From Hyphomicrobium sp. (GTDB lineage Bacteria > Pseudomonadota > Alphaproteobacteria > Rhizobiales > Hyphomicrobiaceae): a stretch of 64,000 nucleotides of DNA. A model generated the notes under the pieces. The model saw only the letters and a list, made by a program, of their open reading frames with translations, was not told where the DNA came from and did not search any database. Positions 42,401 to 50,179 of the stretch are shown piece by piece. Position 1 is the first letter of the stretch; each line of letters begins with the position of its first letter. Where the stretch lies: NCBI GenBank assembly GCA_013141015.1, contig JABFRT010000053.1, forward strand, positions 1-64,000. The letters run 5' to 3'. A program made the translations under genes and the position numbers.

Positions 42401-43201
42401 AACACCTTGCGCGGAGGCGGAGCCGCAGACGTTCTAACGGGGGGCACCGGTGATGACGCTCTCTTCGGTAGTGGCGGCACCGACATTGCCGTATTTGCTG
42501 GAAACATCAACAATGCCACATTCGGACTATCCGGCAACAGCGCTCAAGTATCGACATTGCTTGATGGCACAGACACTCTCACCAGCATGGAAAAGGTGCG
42601 CTTTGCCGGCCTCGAGTTCACTCTGCGAATTGGAAATAACAACAACAACGACAGTTTTGTAACCACCGCAGCACCAGAATTGTTCCTGGGGTTCAGTGGA
42701 ACAGATACGGTCGTTTATCAGAGCAATATGCAGGTTAATGCCAACCTCGCGACCGGCACAGCCCTCAACGGCGACCGCTACTACTCAATTGAAAACCTCA
42801 CCGGCGGCTCCGGCAACGATACCCTGACTGGTGACGGCAACAGCAATGTGCTTTCGGGAGGCGATGGAGCCGACAAGCTGACTGGCGCGGGTGGTAACGA
42901 CACGCTCAACGGCGGAGCAGGATTCGACACCATCGTATTCGCCGCGGGCTTCGGCAACGACACCGTCAACGGCTTCGACTCGGATGCCGGCGGCGGCCAG
43001 GATAAGCTCGACGTCTCCGGCTTCACAGGCGGCGATGACATCACTGCTGCAAACTACTTGAGCTTCATGACAATTACGGGCGGCGGCACGACAACAATCG
43101 TCATTGATAGCAATGGCGCTGCAGCAGGTGGCTTCCTGGGGCAGATCACGCTCAACGGTGTCAACTCTGCAACGATCAACCAGACCGACTTCGTGTTCTA
43201 A
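36491..43201 (+). CDS. Giant secreted animal-type heme peroxidase with RTX repeats and a cadherin-like domain (MopA/peroxicin-like)
   Basis: Distal His FLAYFGQFFDHGLDFV; catalytic R-x-x-E GDGRANENVGLTAIHHVFHEEHN; proximal His AFRFGHSTMRE; INIARGRDIGLPTLNDFR; many GGxGxDxIxGG repeats; C-terminal RTX/T1SS-type tail. Confidence 0.92.
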   Translation: MATNFILKPFRFNISDLNFIRDQIDFRPLFDAGGNAIVAWDGTGPIYKTSQGAALAGNEYDTAGMSAAGAIAAYGTSYASVTAAQGLRNVSGVDNNLTLVNHNWGAVDQAFLRNSTPDFDSYIKPTTAGFYGSKAFGTSTAGNTDYTKQNDNLNTTGVDEYAADRDVVDYTPRMISKTITTGGATPLLDGNGQVVHWDPARYASDPVYAALFNATTIGNAQVEEDLFALNQANAAKEAAIAAQATAAGNATTAAATEAAKLAALTAANADLLTKQGLEAQALIDKTAANTAYSDQYTAVVDPVLSVEIAALQALFASNPSEPNWAALNQALAVAHAATVAAQASIVSFLDASEAADTAYTLAQAATAAAETAAGTALTEYYQAVVDSNAADAALVTANGNVVTTTTAADDAQADYDASVTAAANAHGDVPTAGLIPGAAVVTDYGILSGGQHDPQDPTNGEMFFGAINPGVAPGNSFLAYFGQFFDHGLDFVSKGASGTKIYIPLATDDPLYRAPDPSIPGDQGNTRIKVSRADVSGFDANGNAEWVNHTSPYIDQSQTYGSNSNITELLREWVSTDGGTTYHAGAHLFDGTTSVAWTNAWGETTQATLPTLNELRAHLVATGRDDLTWADVLDLRARDASGHVIDGDAGTAGVQGIKTGQSLLLDMNPHFNVANFTTPTIQALADLGIVPDGNGNYALGGPNSLADIINFQTFEPMASNASQALNDLAFEVLLESVGDHYIAGDGRANENVGLTAIHHVFHEEHNFQVRNIQDAIQAQDARAVALGDASHSIAHDWQVVTATTDTNGNYTYGVGGPIAWNEAKLFDAAKLTVEMEYQHAAVDQYARTITPDIPEFVGYNSGENATVSLEYAQGAFRFGHSTMRETIDMLDPNGSITGKVMSVALEQAFLNPALFAQKGAASIAMGLTHQQMNEIDELLTPAMNQGLLGQPLDLAAINIARGRDIGLPTLNDFRAEVGLTRYTSWADFGAHMVHAESLVNFIAAYSFDGDIAKAKAIVDAEAGDTAALEDMLSLSTGEALEYAINFLNGDAAIAGSDGFNHIDTWIGGLAEVHVMGGLLGETFNLVFVDQIQRLMDGDRFYYLYRLNNMNLGDEIANAQLKDIVERNTGLEHLNGSVFAYADQYVDLSAKVDTVHTTDTGDFKKDHKYGQLLEDRAANLSPAIGVYTTSGTSTSTNGTVVTVGGVQYIRDIRAPGNPSNPNINGENLDGTPDTGANSNEVLIGTDNKDLIYMWAGDDTAYGEGGNDTIYGDAGIDRLYGGDGNDTIYGGDSGDLIDGGAGDDKLYGESSGTAAAGLDQIIGGDGNDIIHGGIGIDKLSGGAGDDMIFGDGDTDAFTHGGDGNDYIDGGTDGDLLWGDGGDDLIVGGDNQDIVAGLDGDDILRPGNPSSAMGGGPDEVLGGDGVSDAGNDGKGTGFDLIDLSDYAPAVNGATVDFATQQNPLVAIDAPGPFAWVGIEGLIGSRNNDTVLANATNNWLIGGSGNDQLTGGGGFDVIVGDGVRLDSLIGTYSGGYAGTFDGASHRATGFIGTNGLIDAAGAGFEKHFTTMLKSEIFKDLELGSGTMRTLTGGGTTGDGGTAGSDTVVFTGNRADYTIEKITFAPVNEAAITAYKIIDTVAGRDATDLVVGVENFKFADGTLTAAQLPNLPPVITSNGGGATAASAIAENTTAVTTVTATDANNVVGNPLNPQTLTFSISGGADAAKFTINATTGVLSFIAAQNFEAPTDAGANSVYDVEIKVSDGISFDTQALAVTVQNVDEAGAGALNVGYTVNGGNTSVALAATNTLTDPDLVTGANPLGTAAVTYQWQQSGNNGVTWIDITGAAGTASSLTPSAVIANSVDRPLHVVATYTDAFGAHSTTSAAFEIGNANANTLAGTAGADTLIGLGGNDLYVVNHASDVTVETAASSTDTIQTSLVNYTLSENFENLQYSNGNGVADDLSFVGTGNAANNTLRGGGAADVLTGGTGDDALFGSGGTDIAVFAGNINNATFGLSGNSAQVSTLLDGTDTLTSMEKVRFAGLEFTLRIGNNNNNDSFVTTAAPELFLGFSGTDTVVYQSNMQVNANLATGTALNGDRYYSIENLTGGSGNDTLTGDGNSNVLSGGDGADKLTGAGGNDTLNGGAGFDTIVFAAGFGNDTVNGFDSDAGGGQDKLDVSGFTGGDDITAANYLSFMTITGGGTTTIVIDSNGAAAGGFLGQITLNGVNSATINQTDFVF

Positions 43202-43221
43202 CTTCTGAACCGGTCACGGCG

Positions 43222-43255
43222 AACGGCTACCTGAGCGAAGGCTCCGGTGGCCGTT
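43222..43255 (+). terminator. Hairpin downstream of RTX peroxidase, possible terminator
   Basis: AACGGCTACC...GGTGGCCGTT; no clear U-tract. Confidence 0.4.
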
Positions 43256-43265
43256 ATGCAATTGA

Positions 43266-44633
43266 TCACAGCATCGAGGATGGAACAGGCAGCAGCAAAC
43301 TTGCAGCCAGTCCGCCAAGGCTTGACGCTTCAAGCGTCACGTCACCACCATAGAGACGGGCAAGGTCACGAACGATGGCTAGGCCCAATCCGGATCCCTG
43401 CACTGCTGAGTCCCAGCGCTCACCGACGTTGAACACCACGTCGTAGGCTTCCTGCGGCAATCCCGGTCCGTCATCCTCGACGAGGATGCGCACACAACCG
43501 GCGCGCGGCCGGTCTGCCGAAATCCGGACCACCGACCGTCCATGCTTGCAGGCATTGTCAGCGAGATTGGCCAGCATTTCGTTGACGTCCTGGCTATCGC
43601 AGGCAACGCGCAGTGATGCATCTGCGATCAAATTTTCGATGCGGATGCCCTTGTCGAAATGCAACCGGCCGAGAGCACGCGTTACGTCGCGGGCCGCCAC
43701 ATCGACCGCTGCAACTGTTCCCGGAGTAGAGCGCATCGCGACGGCGCGCGCCCGTGCAATCTGATAGTCGATATGGGTCTGCATCTTGCGGCATTGGTCA
43801 AGGACGATGGCAGAGGCCTGCGGCTGGCCCTTTTCAGCGATCCGATAGGCTTCGTCAGCCAGAATGGCGAGCGGCGTCTTCAATCCGTGTGCGAGATTTC
43901 CAGCCTGAGTCCGTGCTCGCTTGATCAGATCCGAAGTCGACGTCAATAACTGGTTGAGGTCCGTCACGACGGGCCGCAGTTCTGTAGGAAAATCACCGTG
44001 CAGCTGATGACTTTGACCGGAGCGGACAACAGACAGCGCAGTGCGCAGCTGCTTGAGCGGGCTCAATGCATAGAGAATAAGCAGAGCCGCCGCCACAACC
44101 ATCGACAGGCCAAATCCGGTCAGCGACCAAGCAAGAGTGGTGTTGAACCCATTGAGGATTTGTTCGAGGTGGCGTTGATCGGTGCCTATAATATAGCGAA
44201 CCGGTTGATCATTCGGGCTTTTCCAGTCGGCACGTTCCGCGACCAGCAACGTGCCGGTTGGTCCTGCTATTTGGTGGGTATGAACGCCAACATCGTGGGG
44301 TGAATCCAGCGGCGTCTTCAGCGCTTCGCCCTTTAAAGACTCCGAACGCGCAAGCACGCTGCCCGACTTCTGGATTTCCCAGTAGTAACCCGACATCGCT
44401 ACATCATAGCGTGGATCGCTGAGATTGCGTTGCAAGTGCGCACCTGCAACATCGACGGCCGCCAACTTCTGCAATTCGTCGAGATGCACGAACAATTCGC
44501 TATAGAACTGTTCCGTGACATGAGTTTTAAAGATCGTCGATAACAATAGACCAGCAGCCAGCATGCCGATTGCGATCCAAGCCGTCGCCGCCGCTATCAA
44601 TCTGCTTTTGAGACTTTGCATGACCGGTCCCAT
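43266..44633 (-). CDS. Two-component sensor histidine kinase
   Basis: N-terminal TM and periplasmic domain; AGNLAHGLKTPLAILADEA (H-box), LANLADNACKHG (N-box), VEDDGPGLP (G1), GSGLGLAIVRDLARLYGG. Confidence 0.93.
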   Translation of the reverse strand: MGPVMQSLKSRLIAAATAWIAIGMLAAGLLLSTIFKTHVTEQFYSELFVHLDELQKLAAVDVAGAHLQRNLSDPRYDVAMSGYYWEIQKSGSVLARSESLKGEALKTPLDSPHDVGVHTHQIAGPTGTLLVAERADWKSPNDQPVRYIIGTDQRHLEQILNGFNTTLAWSLTGFGLSMVVAAALLILYALSPLKQLRTALSVVRSGQSHQLHGDFPTELRPVVTDLNQLLTSTSDLIKRARTQAGNLAHGLKTPLAILADEAYRIAEKGQPQASAIVLDQCRKMQTHIDYQIARARAVAMRSTPGTVAAVDVAARDVTRALGRLHFDKGIRIENLIADASLRVACDSQDVNEMLANLADNACKHGRSVVRISADRPRAGCVRILVEDDGPGLPQEAYDVVFNVGERWDSAVQGSGLGLAIVRDLARLYGGDVTLEASSLGGLAASLLLPVPSSML

Positions 44634-45286
44634 TAATCCATCCGGTAGCCAAGACCGCGGATCGTGGTGATCAGGTCAGGCCCAAGCTTGCGGCGCAGAC
44701 GGCTGATGTAGACTTCTATGGTGTTCGACTCGCGGCTATCTTCAAGTGCATAAAGGTGCTCAGTCAATTCCGCTTGGGAGATGACGCGCCCGATGCGGTG
44801 CAGAAAATAGTTGAGCATTTTCAACTCCCGCGCAGTCATCTCCAAGGGCTCACCATTGAGCAGAACACGGTTCGCGCTTGTATCGAGCGTAATGCCGCGG
44901 TGAACCAACACAGCACTTGCCAATCCTGACGAACGGCGGATGAGTGCCTTTAGGCGGGCGACGACTTCCGGAACATGAAACGGTTTGGTGATATAGTCGT
45001 CAGCTCCGGCATTCAATCCATCGACTTTCTCGGACCAAGTGCCGCGGGCCGTCAAAATTAAAACCGGCATTTTGCGCCCCTCTGCGCGCCAGCGTGACAG
45101 CACATCAAGGCCCTGCATTTCCGGCAAACCAAGATCGAGCACAACCGCCGCGTAGGTCTCGTCCGAACCCATCACATAGCCATCGCTGCCATTTGCAGCG
45201 CGGTCCACAGTGAAACCTGCAGGACTGAGGCCCGCCATCAGCCGTTCGGCGATTTGGTTATCGTCTTCGACCAGCAGAATGCGAAT
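44633..45286 (-). CDS. OmpR-family response regulator; proposed ATT start at 45286
   Basis: In-frame extension upstream of the ATG at 45238 restores (M)RILLVEDDNQIAERL receiver N-terminus, preceded by GGGGAGG-N5; C-terminal winged helix ...SNTIEVYISRLRRKLGPDLITTIRGLGYRMD. Confidence 0.85.
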   Translation of the reverse strand: MRILLVEDDNQIAERLMAGLSPAGFTVDRAANGSDGYVMGSDETYAAVVLDLGLPEMQGLDVLSRWRAEGRKMPVLILTARGTWSEKVDGLNAGADDYITKPFHVPEVVARLKALIRRSSGLASAVLVHRGITLDTSANRVLLNGEPLEMTARELKMLNYFLHRIGRVISQAELTEHLYALEDSRESNTIEVYISRLRRKLGPDLITTIRGLGYRMD

Positions 45287-45341
45287 AATTGCCTCCCCGG
45301 CTGCGGATTTGTAGAGATTTCCCGGGTCTTAGCATAAAGGT

Positions 45342-45396
45342 CCTGAACCGAACCTGAAATTGCCGCCCAATACCTGCGTTCAGGTCTATTTCAGGT
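45342..45396. promoter_or_regulatory. Divergent pair of 11-bp-spaced direct repeats, putative OmpR-type response-regulator operator
   Basis: Plus: TTCAGGT-CTAT-TTCAGGT (45379..45396). Minus: TTCAGGT-TCGG-TTCAGG (45342..45358). Located between divergent response-regulator and RND genes. Confidence 0.65.
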
Positions 45397-45446
45397 CGGC
45401 AGTTCAAACGATATGAATAACCATTCGCAGCCCGAAAGAATTAACA

Positions 45447-46502
45447 ATGCGCACGATTTATCTTGCCGCCAGCGTTACGATTGGAGCTTTCGTGCTGAGC
45501 CCCACCCTGGCCACAGCCCAAGATCTGGCCGTCACGGCTGAGCAAATCAAGCGTATGGAAATCAAGGTCGAGCCGGTCCGCCCGGCGAACTCAGAACCTG
45601 TCGCCGTCTTGCCGGGCACGGTCGTCCCTCCGATGAACTCGCGCCTTGCAGCCGTCGCACCGTTTGCCGGAACCGTCATCCAGGTCCACGTTCTACCCGG
45701 GCAACGCGTCACCAAGGGCATGGACCTCATTACCCTGTCTAGCCGTGAACTTCTTGAAGCCAAAAGCCAGCTGGCCCAGTCTGAGGCCGAACTGCAATTG
45801 GCGGAAGCGGTCGCACGTCGCAAACGGATTCTGGTCGACAAGAATTATCAGAGCGCTCCGATTGCTGAAGAAGCCGAAGCGCAGGTCGCGAAAATCCGCG
45901 CGGTGATCGAACAGCACAAGCGCACCACGTCGCTGAATAGCATCCGCATTGTTGCCAACGGCAGCTACTCGGTGCCGGCCCCCGCCGACGGCGTTGTCGT
46001 CGAAGCGCGCGCCATGCCGGGCGATGTGCTTACGGCCATGGCAGCAGCCATCACCCTCGATACTAGCGACGAACTTTGGGTTGAAGCGCAAGTACCCTCA
46101 AGTCTCGTGTCAAGCATCAAGCCAGGCGACAGAGTTCAAGTGATCGGTGGTCCGGAAGGACGCGTCGTGTCGTTGGGCGGCACACTCGACAAGTTGACGC
46201 GATCTGCGCAGTTGACAGCATCGTTCCCCGCACATTCCGGTTTGCTGCCGGGGCAAATGGTCTCCGTAAGCGTTTATCGGGCGACCACTGGCAGCGGCGT
46301 AACTGTGCCGCTCAACGCTGTTGCACGAATAGAGAATAAGAACGCCGTGTTCGTGCGCAACGACAATGGCTTCACTCTTGTCCCAGTTGAGTTGCGCGGA
46401 ACCTCACCTGATGGCGCGACCATCACCGGCGCCATTCCCGCTGGTGCCCAAGTTGCCTCAAGCGGATTGCCGCAGCTCGAACAGATGCTGACGGCGGAGT
46501 AA
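45447..46502 (+). CDS. RND efflux periplasmic adaptor (HlyD/CusB-like)
   Basis: AAVAPFAGTVIQVHVLPGQRVTKGMDLITLSSRELLEAKSQLAQSEAELQLAEA...LPGQMVSVSVYR. Confidence 0.88.
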   Translation: MRTIYLAASVTIGAFVLSPTLATAQDLAVTAEQIKRMEIKVEPVRPANSEPVAVLPGTVVPPMNSRLAAVAPFAGTVIQVHVLPGQRVTKGMDLITLSSRELLEAKSQLAQSEAELQLAEAVARRKRILVDKNYQSAPIAEEAEAQVAKIRAVIEQHKRTTSLNSIRIVANGSYSVPAPADGVVVEARAMPGDVLTAMAAAITLDTSDELWVEAQVPSSLVSSIKPGDRVQVIGGPEGRVVSLGGTLDKLTRSAQLTASFPAHSGLLPGQMVSVSVYRATTGSGVTVPLNAVARIENKNAVFVRNDNGFTLVPVELRGTSPDGATITGAIPAGAQVASSGLPQLEQMLTAE

Positions 46503-46503
46503 G

Positions 46504-49500
46504 TTGATGCTGCGCCGATTGATCGAATTCTCACTGACGCAGCGCGTTTTCATGCTGCTCATCTATACCCTTGTTGCCGCCGCTGGCGCTTATGCGTTCC
46601 GCACCATTCCAATCGATGCCTTTCCGAACATCTCGCCCGTTCAGGTGAAAATGATCCTGAAAGCGCCGGGCATGACACCAGAGGAAGTCGAGACGCGCGT
46701 CATCACGCCGATCGAAATGGAATTGCTTGGCATTCCTGGTCAAACAATTCTGCGCTCTATGGCCAAGTATGCTGTCGCAGATATCACACTCGATTTCGAG
46801 GAAGGCACCGACATCTATTGGGCGCGCCAACAGGTCAGCGAGCGGCTTGCCGGCGTGCGTGGCGACTTGCCAGCCAGCATCGAAGGCGGGTTGGCCCCCG
46901 TTTCCACACCACTGTCGGAAGTCTTCATGTTCACCATCGATGGTGGTGATCTCTCGCTCGAACAACGGCGCAGCCTGCTCGATTGGACCATCCGCCCGGT
47001 TCTGCGGACCATTCCAGGTGTTGCCGACGTCAACGCGCTCGGCGGCATGGTGCGGACATTCGAAGTTACGCCGAACGGCGCTGCTCTGGCGGCCGCAGGG
47101 CTTGTTGTATCGGATCTCGTCTCAGCCATTGAAGCCAGCAACCGCAACGATGGCGCAGGCCGTCTCAGCGAAGGTGAAAAGGCGCTCGTTGTGCGCGCCC
47201 AAGGCGCCATTCAGACACCCAAAGACCTTGAGCAAATCGTGCTCAAAACCCAAGACAACCGCGTGTTACGGCTGAGTGATGTCGCCTCGGTCCAGATCGG
47301 CAGTCTGACCCGTTACGGCGCCGTGACTAAGGACGGTAAAGGCGAAGCCGTCGAAGGTCTCGTGCTTTCATTGCGCGGTTCCGACGCCAGCGCGATTGTC
47401 AAAGCGGTCCGCGAGCGGCTCGTCGAAATGAAGCCTATGCTTCCGGAAGGCGTTAATATCAACATTTTCTACGACCGCTCGGACCTGATTTCGAGCGCAG
47501 TCGGCACTGTGACCAAAGCCCTGATGGAAGCGACAGTCCTTGTTGTCATTCTGCTGCTCGCCTTTCTCGGCAATCTGCGGGCGGCCATCGTTGTTGCCGT
47601 CACGCTGCCGTTTGCTGCACTGGTCACGTTTGTGCTGATGCAGCGGTTCGGCATGACCGCCAACCTGATGAGCCTCGGTGGTCTCGCCATTGCCATTGGC
47701 CTAATTGTCGATGCGGCCGTTGTGGTTGTGGAAAACACGGTTGAGAAGCTGCAGCATAATGGCCCGGCATCGCCGGTTCCGAAGTTGCACACCGTCTATC
47801 AGGCGGCAAGCGAAGTCTCAACGCCCGTTGCCGCTGGCATTTTCATCATCTGCCTCGTGTTCCTGCCGCTGCTATCGCTACAGGGCCTTGAAGGAAAACT
47901 ATTCGGACCGGTAGCGCTGACCATCATCTTCGCGCTGAGCGGATCGCTGGTTCTGTCGCTTACGCTTATTCCGGTGCTTGCCTCGTTTCTTCTCAAAGCG
48001 GGTCAGCATTCGGACCCATGGCTGATGCGCATTCTGAACGCCGGGTACCGGCGCTTGCTGAAGGCAAGCCTTGCATTCCCGCTGCCGGTCTATTTGCTGG
48101 CCGCAGCTGGCATCGGTCTGGTGGCCGTTGCCTACGGCGCGATCGGCAAAACGTTCATGCCGGTGATGGACGAGGGCGCGGTTGTGATGCAGGTAACCAA
48201 GCATCCCTCGATCAGCCTCAAGGCCAGCATCGAAGGCGACTTGCTGATCCAGCGGACGTTGCTGGAGAAGGTTCCGGAGATCGAGCGCATTATTGCCCGC
48301 GTTGGCTCGGATGAGTTGGGCCTCGATCCAATGGGCCTCAACGAAACAGATACGTTCATGGAGCTGAAGCCCAAGGATAAATGGCGGGTCCCCGATAAAG
48401 CTTGGCTGATCGACCGCCTGCGTGAGGCAATGGGAGACCTGCCCGGCGTTGAGTTTGCCTTCACGCAACCGATTGAAATGCGCACCAACGAAATGCTGAC
48501 CGGTGCGCGCGGAGATCTGGCGATCAAAATTTTCGGACCAGACCTTGCTGAACTCTCAAATCTCGCTGGAAAGCTGCAAGAAACCCTCGGCAAAGTTCCA
48601 GGTGCGGCTGAAGTCTCCACCGTTGCAAACGACAGCGTCGACTATTTGCAGATCAATATCGACCGCCTGACCACGGGCCGCACTGGCCTGTCCGTGACCA
48701 AACTCCAAGATGAATTGCGCAGTGTGCTTGAAGGCGCGCAGGCCGGCCTTGTTGCCGAGCCGGGCCGGCGGACGAATATTGTTATCCGCGGCGCGGATGC
48801 CGTGCGCGATTTTCCAGATGTTTTCTCATCCACGCAACTTGCGGCCGGCGACGGCGGCGTCGTCCGCGTCGGCGATATTGCCAAACTCGAGCGCGTCGCC
48901 GGCCCTGTCAAAATTGATCGCGAGAATGCCTCGCGATTTGCAATCGTTCAGGCCTACGTCAAAGGCCGTGACCTCGTCGGCTTTGTCGATGAAGCACAAC
49001 GGGCGGTCGCTGAAAAAGTGCCACTGCCGCAAGGTTACCGGTTGGTCTGGGGCGGACAATTTGAAAACCAGCGCCGCGCCGCAACGCGACTGTCGATCGT
49101 TGTGCCGATTGCGCTTGGCATGATTTTCGGTGTGCTATTCGCCACGCTGCGCTCCATGCGGCAAGCGCTGCTCATTCTGGCGAACGTGCCGTTTGCCATG
49201 GTCGGCGGCGTTTTGGGGCTGTGGGTTTCGGGCGAATATCTATCAGTGCCCGCGTCCGTCGGCTTCATCGCACTGCTCGGCATTGCCGTACTCAACGGGC
49301 TTGTGCTCGTCAGTCACTTTAACGAACTTCTGTCAGCCGGCATGCCGATCCGCGATGTCGTCTATGAAGGATCGCTGCGGCGGCTGCGACCGGTCTTGAT
49401 GACGGCCAGCATCGCCGCGTTTGGCCTTGTGCCGCTGCTATTCGCCAGCGGTCCAGGTTCGGAAATTCAGCGGCCACTGGCGATTGTCGTCATCGGTGGG

Positions 49501-49677
49501 CTGATCACATCGACGCTGTTGACGCTTATTTTGTTGCCTATTCTGTTCCGCCGCTTTGGCGTGAACACACCCAAGTCCGATCTTGAAAGCGGGACCTTCG
49601 TATGGAAAGCCTCCTCTGCAAGCTTACCCTCGTCTACCCAACCGACGCCAACGATCGTATCGTCGAAGTCCTCGTGA
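46504..49677 (+). CDS. Heavy-metal-type RND efflux permease (CzcA/CusA-like)
   Basis: IPIDAFPNISPVQVKMILKAPGMTPEEVETRVITPIEMELLGIPG...GLAIAIGLIVDAAVVVVENTVEKLQ...; 1057 aa. Confidence 0.92.
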   Translation: MMLRRLIEFSLTQRVFMLLIYTLVAAAGAYAFRTIPIDAFPNISPVQVKMILKAPGMTPEEVETRVITPIEMELLGIPGQTILRSMAKYAVADITLDFEEGTDIYWARQQVSERLAGVRGDLPASIEGGLAPVSTPLSEVFMFTIDGGDLSLEQRRSLLDWTIRPVLRTIPGVADVNALGGMVRTFEVTPNGAALAAAGLVVSDLVSAIEASNRNDGAGRLSEGEKALVVRAQGAIQTPKDLEQIVLKTQDNRVLRLSDVASVQIGSLTRYGAVTKDGKGEAVEGLVLSLRGSDASAIVKAVRERLVEMKPMLPEGVNINIFYDRSDLISSAVGTVTKALMEATVLVVILLLAFLGNLRAAIVVAVTLPFAALVTFVLMQRFGMTANLMSLGGLAIAIGLIVDAAVVVVENTVEKLQHNGPASPVPKLHTVYQAASEVSTPVAAGIFIICLVFLPLLSLQGLEGKLFGPVALTIIFALSGSLVLSLTLIPVLASFLLKAGQHSDPWLMRILNAGYRRLLKASLAFPLPVYLLAAAGIGLVAVAYGAIGKTFMPVMDEGAVVMQVTKHPSISLKASIEGDLLIQRTLLEKVPEIERIIARVGSDELGLDPMGLNETDTFMELKPKDKWRVPDKAWLIDRLREAMGDLPGVEFAFTQPIEMRTNEMLTGARGDLAIKIFGPDLAELSNLAGKLQETLGKVPGAAEVSTVANDSVDYLQINIDRLTTGRTGLSVTKLQDELRSVLEGAQAGLVAEPGRRTNIVIRGADAVRDFPDVFSSTQLAAGDGGVVRVGDIAKLERVAGPVKIDRENASRFAIVQAYVKGRDLVGFVDEAQRAVAEKVPLPQGYRLVWGGQFENQRRAATRLSIVVPIALGMIFGVLFATLRSMRQALLILANVPFAMVGGVLGLWVSGEYLSVPASVGFIALLGIAVLNGLVLVSHFNELLSAGMPIRDVVYEGSLRRLRPVLMTASIAAFGLVPLLFASGPGSEIQRPLAIVVIGGLITSTLLTLILLPILFRRFGVNTPKSDLESGTFVWKASSASLPSSTQPTPTIVSSKSS

Positions 49678-49967
49678 ACCTTGATCCGCCGATTTCAGGC
49701 TTCACGACGTGGGCTGGCGAAGGCCATGGCTTCGGCTTTTCCAAAGCCTCTGTCAGCGAACGCGTGCGTGGCCGCGTGAAACGCACGATCCTGGTCGCGG
49801 TATTGCCGCGCACCTCTGTGCCGCGCTTACTTGCCGTTGTCGCTGACAAAGCCCCGGTGCCGCATCTCACCTATTGGATCGAGCCGGTTGAAAGCTTTGC
49901 ACAGCTGCAGCGGCAAGCTCCGGTGCAGATCGCGCCGGTGGCATCCACAGCCGGCAAAGTGCCTTAA
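49602..49967 (+). CDS. DUF3240-like (PII-fold) protein of metal RND operon
   Basis: CKLTLVYPTDANDRIVEVLVNLDPPISGFTTWAGEGHGFGFSKASVSERVRGRVKRTILVAVLP; overlaps 3' end of RND gene. Confidence 0.65.
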   Translation: MESLLCKLTLVYPTDANDRIVEVLVNLDPPISGFTTWAGEGHGFGFSKASVSERVRGRVKRTILVAVLPRTSVPRLLAVVADKAPVPHLTYWIEPVESFAQLQRQAPVQIAPVASTAGKVP

Positions 49968-49982
49968 GCGGGAGGGATTCAA

Positions 49983-50150
49983 ATGCCGGGTATTGTGTCC
50001 GTTTCTCTGCTCCAGTTTGTCTGGCCTATCATCATCCCGGCCGCCGCCTGGATCATCGCAATTTGGGCCGTCAACCACATCGATAACTCCGACACTACGG
50101 CGCCAAACGCGGCCGACGGGACCAAACGGCCGCCACACCTCCGCGGCTAA
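49983..50150 (+). CDS. 55-aa single-TM small protein
   Basis: MPGIVSVSLLQFVWPIIIPAAAWIIAIWAVNHIDNSDTTAPNAADGTKRPPHLRG*; preceded by GGGAGG; absent from ORF track because of size. Confidence 0.6.
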   Translation: MPGIVSVSLLQFVWPIIIPAAAWIIAIWAVNHIDNSDTTAPNAADGTKRPPHLRG

Positions 50151-50179
50151 TCCTGCACTCCGCACCACGATTTGGCGCA

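Noticed and set aside
40200-42950. Repeated GGCGGCGACGGCAACGAC blocks as a DNA tandem array or CRISPR-like repeat
   Set aside because: They are codons of RTX nonapeptide repeats (GGxGxDxIx) in an open reading frame; no spacer/repeat regularity of a CRISPR.
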